This document shows, piece after piece, positions 1 to 5,234 of a DNA stretch of 5,234 bases. Origin of the DNA: an uncultured Prevotella sp. (GTDB lineage Bacteria; Bacteroidota; Bacteroidia; Bacteroidales; Bacteroidaceae); the NCBI GenBank assembly GCA_937874345.1, contig CALNBT010000152.1, positions 1 through 5,234 on the forward strand. Reading direction: 5' to 3'. Position 1 is the stretch's first letter. The number at the start of each line of letters is the position of its first letter. Both the position numbers and the translations under genes were made by a program. The notes under the pieces were generated by a model. The model did not search any database. It was not told the origin of the DNA and saw only the letters and a list, made by a program, of their open reading frames with translations.

Positions 1-96
1 TGCCTGAGAACCAGAATAGTCAAACTCTCCAGCTTCACCAATCTTCAATGCTCCAGATCCAAGTAATAATACTTTCTTGATATTTTCGTCTTTCAT
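1..96 (-). CDS. carB: Carbamoyl-phosphate synthase large subunit, N-terminal fragment
   Basis: This is the first 32 codons of a gene that runs off the left edge. CarB makes carbamoyl phosphate from bicarbonate, two ATP and ammonia channelled from CarA, feeding pyrimidine and arginine synthesis in the cytoplasm. The visible peptide starts MKDENIKKVLLLGSGALKIG and continues through the hallmark EFDYSGSQ (residues 24-31), the glycine-rich start of the first pre-ATP-grasp domain. E. coli CarB has LILGAG...IGQACEFDYSGAQ at the same place. The ATG at 96 lies 6 bp after the carA stop, with a purine-rich AAGTAAAGAAAG stretch just before it, so translation is probably coupled to carA. Only about 3% of a normal CarB (about 1070 residues) is present, so the ATP-grasp and allosteric domains cannot be assessed. 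Identification is firm because of the motif and the adjoining carA. Confidence 0.95.
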   Translation of the reverse strand, partial: MKDENIKKVLLLGSGALKIGEAGEFDYSGSQA

Positions 97-102
97 CTTT
101 CT

Positions 103-1182
103 TTACTTTATTGTGTCAATGAACTTGTCAAACATAAAATCAGTGTCAACAGGACCCGAACATGCTTCCGGATGGAATTGAGACGAGAACCAGGGATTCT
201 TTTTGTGGCGAACACCTTCGTTACTACCGTCGTTCATATTGATGAACATCTCTTCCCAATCACTTCCCAATGTCTTGGCATCAACCGCATAACCATGGTT
301 CTGACTGGTAATGTAACATTTGTCAGTGCCAACGAGTCGTACGGGCTGATTGTGCGAACGGTGACCATATTTGAGTTTATAGATGGTTGCGCCACTGGCT
401 TTTGCCAACATCTGGTTACCCATACAGATACCGCAAATGGGTTTAGCAGACTGGCTGATTTGCTTGCGCAGGATATTGACGGTGTCTACACACATATCAG
501 GGTCACCAGGACCGTTACCTAAGAACAGACCATCAAATTCCATATCGGTATAGTCGTAGTTCCAAGGAACTCTTATCACTTCTACACCACGTTTCAAGAG
601 CGAACGGATGATATTTGCTTTCAGACCACAATCGACTAAAACGACTTTCTTACCGGCTCCTTCATGATAACGAATGACTTCTTTGCAACTTACCTGGTCA
701 ACAAAGTTAACCCCCTCGTAATTGGCTTCAGGAATATTGTCTGGCTCATCATCAAACAAGATCTTGCCCATCATGACACCGTTTTCACGAAGTCGTTTAG
801 TCAGTTCACGTGTATCGATACCGGTGATACCAGGAACTTTCTCTCTCTTCAACCAATCGGACAAACTTTCAACGGCATTCCAGTGACTATAATATTCGCT
901 ATAGTCTGAAACGATAAGCGCCGAAACGTAGATTTTATCCCCTTCCATAAACCTAGGCAATCCGTCTTCATCGAAGGTGAATGGTGGCACGCCATAGTTG
1001 CCAACCAAAGGAAAGGTAAGTGTCAACAGCTGACCGGCATAAGATGCGTCGGTAAGGCTTTCCGGATAACCCATCATGGATGTGTTGAAAACAACCTCTC
1101 CGGCAACAGGAGCCTCATAACCGAACGATTTGCCATGGAACTGTGTTCCATCAGATAAAACAAGCGTTACATTTTTTTTCAT
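103..1182 (-). CDS. carA: Carbamoyl-phosphate synthase small (glutaminase) subunit
   Basis: This 359-residue protein hydrolyses glutamine and passes ammonia to CarB for carbamoyl phosphate synthesis. It is slightly shorter than E. coli CarA (382). The N-terminal CPSase small-chain domain covers about residues 1-150, with GEVVFNTSMMGYPESLTD at 28-45 and SYAGQ at 47-51. The class I amidotransferase domain follows from about 178. It shows GNGPGDP (222-228), the nucleophile elbow GICMGNQ with Cys253, SQNHGYAVD (293-301) and FHPEA with His337 and Glu339, so the Cys-His-Glu triad is complete. The elbow has Asn256 where E. coli has His272 (GICLGHQ), a difference outside the triad. The ATG at 1182 is 16 bp after the upstream stop. 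No Shine-Dalgarno is visible, as is common in Bacteroidetes. A run of eight A bases follows the start codon (codons 2-4). The carB start lies 6 bp downstream, which supports a CarAB complex from one message. Confidence 0.97.
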   Translation of the reverse strand: MKKNVTLVLSDGTQFHGKSFGYEAPVAGEVVFNTSMMGYPESLTDASYAGQLLTLTFPLVGNYGVPPFTFDEDGLPRFMEGDKIYVSALIVSDYSEYYSHWNAVESLSDWLKREKVPGITGIDTRELTKRLRENGVMMGKILFDDEPDNIPEANYEGVNFVDQVSCKEVIRYHEGAGKKVVLVDCGLKANIIRSLLKRGVEVIRVPWNYDYTDMEFDGLFLGNGPGDPDMCVDTVNILRKQISQSAKPICGICMGNQMLAKASGATIYKLKYGHRSHNQPVRLVGTDKCYITSQNHGYAVDAKTLGSDWEEMFINMNDGSNEGVRHKKNPWFSSQFHPEACSGPVDTDFMFDKFIDTIK

Positions 1183-1198
1183 TATATTGATGACTTTA

Positions 1199-3085
1199 TC
1201 ATTGATGTAGATATACTTTTTCCATATAACTTACGAAGGCTTGAATACACAACTTCGTACCATTTGGTGTTGGAAACTTACCTGTGAAATACCAGTCGCC
1301 GCGATGCTCTGGAATTGCTTGATGAAGCCCATCAATCGATTGGTAAACCAATTCTATGGGAGTATCAACTCCTTGGGGGCGCAACATCTCAACAATCTTA
1401 TTATTAATCTGGTCAACGGTGTAAGGTTCGTAGATGTCACGAACACAATTGCGCATTTCTTTTACCGGCTTTGTCAGTTCGTCGAGACAAGCCCGATAAA
1501 CGGCATTGATGTATTGTTCTCTATCATCGTCCTTCAATAATTGTATGGCTGCACGAAAGACACAAAATTCTTCAAGACATGACATGTCGATACCATAATA
1601 ATCGGGGTAACGAATCTGAGGTGCACTCGACACGATGACAATCTTCTTTGGGTGCAAGCGGTCGAGTATACGAAGAATACTTTCTTTCAGCGTGGTTCCA
1701 CGCACGATACTATCGTCGATAACCACTAAATTATCTTGATAAGGAACCAGACTTCCATAAGTGACATCATACACGTGAGAGGCTAAATCATTACGCGATT
1801 CACCCTCAGTAATGAAGGTACGCAATTTGATATCTTTCCAAGCGACTTTCTCTACTCTGACAGATTGAGACAAGATTGCGTCCAATTCATCTTCTGTTGG
1901 GATGTGTCCTAATGCCTGAATTGCAGCGATTTTCTTGTGATGAACGTGATTTTTGAATCCTTGAATCAAACCATAGTATGCAACTTCAGCGGTATTGGGA
2001 ATAAAAGAGAAAACGGTATGGTCAATATCATTGTCTATAGCCTTCAGCACTGCAGGAGTCAACTGCTCACCAAGCTTCTTACGTTCTTTGTAGATGTCGC
2101 TATCTGATCCTCGACTGAAATAGATTCTTTCAAACGAACAGGCAGAATTGCCCCGTTGTTCAATAATTTGTTCAAGCGAACATTCACCGTCTCGTTTAAC
2201 CAATAAGGCCTCGCCAGGCTTCAATTCCTGTATATCATGATATTCTAAATCGAAGGTTGTCTGCAAAACCGGTCGTTCACTGGCGAGCACGACTATTTCA
2301 TCGTTCTTAAAATAGAATGCTGGACGAATGCCCCATGGGTCACGCATTGAGAACATTTCACCCGATCCGGTAAAGCCACAAACAACATAACCACCGTCAA
2401 AATCGGTCATTGTCGTTTTCAAGACATTGCTCATATTCACATGGTTCTCGATATAATGAGTGATATCCATATTCTCTAAACCCTTAGCTTTGGCTTCCAC
2501 GTAATTGCGTTCTACCTCTCTATCCAAGCGATGTCCCATGAACTCAAGCATCAGATAAGTATCACTATAAATGCGAGGACACTGACCTTGCTGTACCAAC
2601 TTGTCGAAGATTTCCTCAACGTTGGTCATATTGAAATTGCCACAGAGGCAAAGGTTCTTGGCACGCCAGTTATTACGACGCATAAAGGGATGGACATATG
2701 CCAATCCCTTCTTACCTGTTGTTGAATATCTTAAATGTCCCATGTACAATTCACCAGCAAAAGGTAGATCCTTCTTGATGAAATTCATATCGGAAAGCTG
2801 CTCAGGAGTCGCATCATCGAATTTTTTATTGACGATACCAAAGATTTCGGTTATAGCATTTTTTCCTTCCGCCCGCTCCCTGAACATGTGTTCATGTCCC
2901 GGTTCCGAGTTTAGTTTAATACATGCCATTCCCGCACCTTCCTGTCCACGGTTATGCTGTTTTTCCATCATCAGGTACAATTTGTTCATTGCATAACGCC
3001 ATGTACCGTATTTATTCTGATAATATTCCAATGGCTTTAGCAATCTGATCATTGCTACGCCACATTCATGCTTGAGGGGTTCCAT
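1199..3085 (-). CDS. purF: Divergent long amidophosphoribosyltransferase (PurF) homologue
   Basis: The predicted enzyme is a glutamine-PRPP amidotransferase, forming 5-phosphoribosylamine, the first step of purine synthesis. The 628-residue product (from the ATG at 3085) is much longer than B. subtilis (476) or E. coli (505) PurF. The N-terminal Ntn glutaminase domain (about 8-290) starts at Cys8 after a short MEPLKHE leader. This resembles B. subtilis PurF, whose propeptide also ends in Glu before the catalytic Cys. Conserved blocks are RGQEGAG (46-52), GHLRYST (116-122, Arg119), SDT (174-176) and RDPWGIRP (248-255). The phosphoribosyltransferase domain has RTFI (422-425), the PRPP loop IDDSIVRGTT (456-465) and SSAPQIRYP (486-494). 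The usual HNGNLTN oxyanion block reads GNFNMTN (149-155). Extra sequence lies near 15-45, 375-420 and 505-570. The Cys pairs that bind 4Fe-4S in Bacillus-type PurF are not evident near TGKFP (601-605). A TTG one codon upstream is a weaker alternative start. The fold is certain; its role as the cell's main PurF or a paralogue is open. Confidence 0.85.
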   Translation of the reverse strand: MEPLKHECGVAMIRLLKPLEYYQNKYGTWRYAMNKLYLMMEKQHNRGQEGAGMACIKLNSEPGHEHMFRERAEGKNAITEIFGIVNKKFDDATPEQLSDMNFIKKDLPFAGELYMGHLRYSTTGKKGLAYVHPFMRRNNWRAKNLCLCGNFNMTNVEEIFDKLVQQGQCPRIYSDTYLMLEFMGHRLDREVERNYVEAKAKGLENMDITHYIENHVNMSNVLKTTMTDFDGGYVVCGFTGSGEMFSMRDPWGIRPAFYFKNDEIVVLASERPVLQTTFDLEYHDIQELKPGEALLVKRDGECSLEQIIEQRGNSACSFERIYFSRGSDSDIYKERKKLGEQLTPAVLKAIDNDIDHTVFSFIPNTAEVAYYGLIQGFKNHVHHKKIAAIQALGHIPTEDELDAILSQSVRVEKVAWKDIKLRTFITEGESRNDLASHVYDVTYGSLVPYQDNLVVIDDSIVRGTTLKESILRILDRLHPKKIVIVSSAPQIRYPDYYGIDMSCLEEFCVFRAAIQLLKDDDREQYINAVYRACLDELTKPVKEMRNCVRDIYEPYTVDQINNKIVEMLRPQGVDTPIELVYQSIDGLHQAIPEHRGDWYFTGKFPTPNGTKLCIQAFVSYMEKVYLHQ

Positions 3086-3115
3086 CAACTTTATCTAATT
3101 GTTATCCTTTTTTTA

Positions 3116-4960
3116 TTATTCTACTGTCACGCTTTTAGCCAAATTTCGTGGTTGATCAACATTTTTTCCTTTACAAACTGCAATATGATAAGCCAACAAC
3201 TGTAACGGAATAGTGTCTATCAACGGTTCAAGGCACTCCAAGGTATCGGGCAACTCAATCACTTCATCAGCAATTTGTCGAATGGTTTCGTCACCTTTGC
3301 TGACTAAAGCGATAACCTTGCCTTGCCTTGCCTTCACTTCCTGAATATTGCTTCTCACTTTGTCGTACATGCCATTATGAGTCGCGATGACGACAACAGG
3401 CATATCCGAGTCGATTAGTGCGATAGGGCCATGTTTCATTTCAGCTGCAGGATATCCTTCAGCATGGATGTAACTTATTTCTTTTAGTTTCAAGGCACCT
3501 TCCAATGCAACGGGGTAACCGAACCCACGTCCCAGATAAATGAAATTCTGAGCATAAGTAAACGTTCTGCTTAAATCAGCTATTTTAGCATTCAACTCGA
3601 GAACTTCTTTCATTTTTTCAGGGATAACCGCCAATTCCTTGACAATCTCCAAATAGGTTTCTTCGGTAATAGTCTTTTTTTCCTTAGCAAGAGCCAATGC
3701 GAGCATCACTAAAACGGTTACCTGACCCGTAAAAGCTTTTGTAGATGCCACACCGATTTCGGGACCCACATGGATATAACTTCCTGTGTCGGTGGCCCGT
3801 GGAATACTCGCACCGACAGCATTACAAATTCCATATATAAAAGCTCCTTGCTCCTTTGACAATTCTACAGCAGCCAAAGTGTCGGCTGTTTCCCCACTTT
3901 GAGATATGGCAATCACTACGTCATTCTTACTTAAAACAGGATTTCGATACCTGAATTCGCTTGCATATTCAACCTCTACCGGTATTCTGCAGAAGTTTTC
4001 GATGATTTGTTTTCCAATCAATCCGGCGTGCCAAGATGTACCACAAGCAACGATGATAAAACGTTTGGCTGAAAGAAGTTGCTCGCGATAGTCTCTTACG
4101 GCACTTAACGTAACCTTAGTAGCTTCATCATTGATTCTGCCTCTCATACAGTTGGTCAGACAATCAGGCTGTTCAAAAATCTCTTTCAACATGAAATGTG
4201 GATATCCACCTTTCTCGATTTGGCCAAGATTGAGGTCTACCGTCTGAACTTCTAAACTTTGAATGTCATTCAAAAGATTGACAACTTTCAGTTCTTCACC
4301 CAGTTTCATCACCGCAATATTGCCATCTTCCAAGTAAACAACTTTGTCGGTATATTCTACAATGGGACTGGCATCCGATCCGAGAAAGAACTCATTGTCG
4401 CCAATTCCAACAACCAGCGGACTTTGCTTGCGGGCGGCAATGATGGTATCAGGATTTCGTTTATCGACCAATGCTATGGCATAAGCACCAATTACTTGAT
4501 GAAGTGCTATCTGGATGGAGGCCAACAGGTCAAACCCTTTTTTGTTCTGAATATATTCAATCAACTGAACCAACACCTCTGTGTCTGTTTCTGAGAGAAA
4601 GGAAACGCCTTTTGAAATCAGGTTGCTTTTTAACTCAGCGTAATTCTCTATAATACCGTTATGAATTATGGCAAGATTCTTTGACTCTGAGAAATGCGGA
4701 TGAGCATTCAAGGAAGAGGGTCCTCCGTGCGTCGCCCATCTGGTATGAGCGATACCTACATGCCCAGAGATGTCTTTATCTTGACAATAAGATTCCAACT
4801 CGGCAACCTTACCTTTCGTCTTGTACACGCTTAGGTTTCCATTATCATTTAGTAAGGCAACACCAGCACTATCGTAACCTCTGTATTCCAATCGTTTTAA
4901 CCCCATCATTAAGATAGGATATGATTCACGCTTTCCGATATATCCAACAATCCCACACAT
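3116..4960 (-). CDS. glmS: Glutamine--fructose-6-phosphate aminotransferase (isomerizing)
   Basis: GlmS converts fructose-6-phosphate and glutamine to glucosamine-6-phosphate, the committed step to UDP-GlcNAc for peptidoglycan, lipid A and surface glycans. The 614 residues match the family (E. coli 609). The N-terminal Ntn glutaminase domain begins MCGIVGYIG, so Cys2 becomes the N-terminal nucleophile after Met removal, which fixes the start. It also has RGYDSAG (27-33), HTRWATHG (72-79, Arg74), HNG (100-102) and ETDTE (124-128). Two SIS sugar-isomerase domains follow: CGTSWHAG (306-313), SQSGET (353-358) and EIGVASTKAFT (401-411) in the first, then GRGFGYPVALEGALKLKE (477-494), MKHGP (508-512, His510) and the C-terminal DQPRNLAKSVTVE with the Schiff-base Lys609. 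All expected catalytic residues are present. It is the first gene of the probable operon, 30 bp before the purF homologue. The 82 bp leader is too short for a glmS ribozyme, so control by that route is excluded. A hairpin lies directly upstream. Confidence 0.98.
   Translation of the reverse strand: MCGIVGYIGKRESYPILMMGLKRLEYRGYDSAGVALLNDNGNLSVYKTKGKVAELESYCQDKDISGHVGIAHTRWATHGGPSSLNAHPHFSESKNLAIIHNGIIENYAELKSNLISKGVSFLSETDTEVLVQLIEYIQNKKGFDLLASIQIALHQVIGAYAIALVDKRNPDTIIAARKQSPLVVGIGDNEFFLGSDASPIVEYTDKVVYLEDGNIAVMKLGEELKVVNLLNDIQSLEVQTVDLNLGQIEKGGYPHFMLKEIFEQPDCLTNCMRGRINDEATKVTLSAVRDYREQLLSAKRFIIVACGTSWHAGLIGKQIIENFCRIPVEVEYASEFRYRNPVLSKNDVVIAISQSGETADTLAAVELSKEQGAFIYGICNAVGASIPRATDTGSYIHVGPEIGVASTKAFTGQVTVLVMLALALAKEKKTITEETYLEIVKELAVIPEKMKEVLELNAKIADLSRTFTYAQNFIYLGRGFGYPVALEGALKLKEISYIHAEGYPAAEMKHGPIALIDSDMPVVVIATHNGMYDKVRSNIQEVKARQGKVIALVSKGDETIRQIADEVIELPDTLECLEPLIDTIPLQLLAYHIAVCKGKNVDQPRNLAKSVTVE
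3316..3334. repeat. Short CCTTG pentanucleotide tandem run inside glmS
   Basis: Three perfect copies of CCTTG followed by CCTT lie in the glmS coding sequence and encode part of the second SIS domain (VKARQGKV, about residues 542-549). The unit is not a multiple of three, so gain or loss of one copy would shift the frame. At under four copies it is probably a chance product of the Lys-Ala-Arg-Gln-Gly codons. Confidence 0.5.
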
Positions 4961-4972
4961 AATTTACATATT

Positions 4973-5020
4973 AAAAAAATATGAAGAATACAACATCATG
5001 TTTAAGTATTCTTCATATTT
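4973..5020 (-). terminator. Hairpin plus T-run between the export gene and glmS (terminator or attenuator)
   Basis: A perfect 15 bp inverted repeat has arms at 4977-4991 and 5006-5020 (AAATATGAAGAATAC and its complement) around a 14-base loop. Read on the minus strand, the second arm runs straight into a stretch of seven Ts (complement of A 4973-4979, overlapping the end of the arm), the layout of a Rho-independent terminator. The stem is AT-rich, so its strength is uncertain, but 15 unbroken pairs are very unlikely by chance. It starts 22 bp after the export gene stop and ends 12 bp before the glmS ATG. It may therefore end the capsule-locus transcript or lie in the glmS leader. On the plus strand a T-run at 5029-5035 lies 8 bases past the stem, so weak two-way action is possible, though no plus-strand gene needs it. 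I could not identify a convincing Bacteroidetes promoter (TTTG / TAnnTTTG) in this gap. Confidence 0.65.
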
Positions 5021-5042
5021 CCAATTCATTTTTTTACTAAAC

Positions 5043-5234
5043 TTATTTTCTTAAAACATTAATAACAAGTGAAGCAACCGATGTTACTATTCCAACAAAC
5101 GAGAACCACAACGATGTGGACGGACCGATACCCGCATTCTGAGCCTTGGTCTTATTAGGCTCCACATAGACAATATCGTTTTGCTGCAGATAATAATAAG
5201 GAGAATTAATCAGATTGGCATCGTTCATATTCAG
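5043..5234 (-). CDS. Polysaccharide export outer-membrane protein (Wza/BexD-like), C-terminal fragment
   Basis: Only the last 63 codons are inside the window. The reading frame stays open through the right edge (residues LNMNDANL precede the conserved part), so the Met at 5228 is internal, not the start. The fragment contains NSPYYYLQQNDIVYVEPNK, which closes the last soluble ligand-binding (SLBB)-type region in Bacteroidales capsule and exopolysaccharide export proteins. A polar linker (TKAQNAGIGPSTS) and a hydrophobic helix, LWFSFVGIVTSVASLVINVL, then lead to the C-terminal RK. In the family the protein is an outer-membrane secretion channel for long-chain polysaccharide, and in E. coli Wza a C-terminal helix builds the membrane-spanning barrel. 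By analogy the terminal helix here is the membrane segment. The gene is probably the last visible member of a surface polysaccharide locus to the right, in the same direction as glmS but separated from it by an 82 bp gap with a hairpin. The identification comes from the recognised C-terminal pattern. Confidence 0.85.
   Translation of the reverse strand: MNMNDANLINSPYYYLQQNDIVYVEPNKTKAQNAGIGPSTSLWFSFVGIVTSVASLVINVLRK

Noticed and set aside
172..909. Plus-strand open frames of 116 and 81 codons opposite carA
   Set aside because: They lie fully inside carA on the opposite strand, have no recognisable domains, and carA is a complete conserved gene with all catalytic motifs.
1172..1179. Run of eight A bases at the start of carA as a phase-variation tract
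   Set aside because: Eight bases coding Lys-Lys-Asn in an AT-rich start region is ordinary for this base composition, and nothing else suggests switching of a housekeeping gene.
1241..2996. Plus-strand open frames of 64-131 codons opposite the purF homologue
   Set aside because: They overlap each other and a well-supported gene, and show no family features. They look like antisense shadows.
3086..3088. TTG as the start codon of the purF homologue
   Set aside because: It lies directly before an ATG in the same frame. ATG is the stronger start and gives the same catalytic Cys with a shorter leader.
3906..4917. Plus-strand open frames of 60-111 codons opposite glmS
   Set aside because: They are fully antisense to a conserved gene, with compositions typical of shadow frames and no motif.
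4961..5042. glmS ribozyme or other riboswitch in the glmS leader
   Set aside because: The gap is only 82 bp and almost half of it is a simple hairpin, too short for a glmS ribozyme core. The ribozyme is also known mainly from Gram-positive bacteria.
5226..5228. ATG as the start of a 61-residue small protein
   Set aside because: The frame continues to the window edge without a stop, and the sequence matches the C-terminus of a larger export protein.

Overview
The window looks like a chromosomal segment from a member of the order Bacteroidales (Bacteroides/Prevotella-like). The clues are low-to-moderate GC, short AT-rich gene junctions mostly without Shine-Dalgarno sequences, a CarB N-terminus of the Bacteroidetes type, a long (about 630 residue) PurF homologue, and a capsule/exopolysaccharide export protein whose tail matches the Bacteroidales family. 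This placement rests on remembered family features, not on a search.

All genes lie on the minus strand, so they read from the right edge to the left. In that order: (1) the 3' end of a Wza/BexD-like polysaccharide export gene (5043-5234, cut by the right edge); (2) an 82 bp gap holding a perfect 15 bp inverted repeat followed by a T-run, probably an intrinsic terminator or attenuator; (3) glmS (3116-4960); (4) a divergent, enlarged amidophosphoribosyltransferase homologue (1199-3085; the ATG at 3085 is preferred over a TTG one codon upstream); (5) carA (103-1182); (6) the first 32 codons of carB (1-96, cut by the left edge). Gaps between genes 3 to 6 are 30, 16 and 6 bp, so glmS, the purF homologue, carA and carB very probably form one transcript.

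Three of the four operon members carry their own glutamine-hydrolysing domain: GlmS and the PurF homologue use an N-terminal cysteine (Ntn, class II) and CarA uses a Cys-His-Glu triad (class I). CarB is the synthase partner of CarA. The operon therefore draws glutamine nitrogen into amino sugars, probably purines (or another phosphoribosylamine product), and carbamoyl phosphate for pyrimidines and arginine. GlmS and the pyrimidine branch converge on UDP-GlcNAc, which is used for cell wall and surface polysaccharide. Co-ordinated control by glutamine supply is an inference, and no regulator or riboswitch is visible.

No mobile element, CRISPR array, tRNA, rRNA or obviously undescribed system was seen. 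All plus-strand open frames look like shadows of the minus-strand genes. The points most worth a second look are the unusual PurF homologue and the hairpin before glmS.
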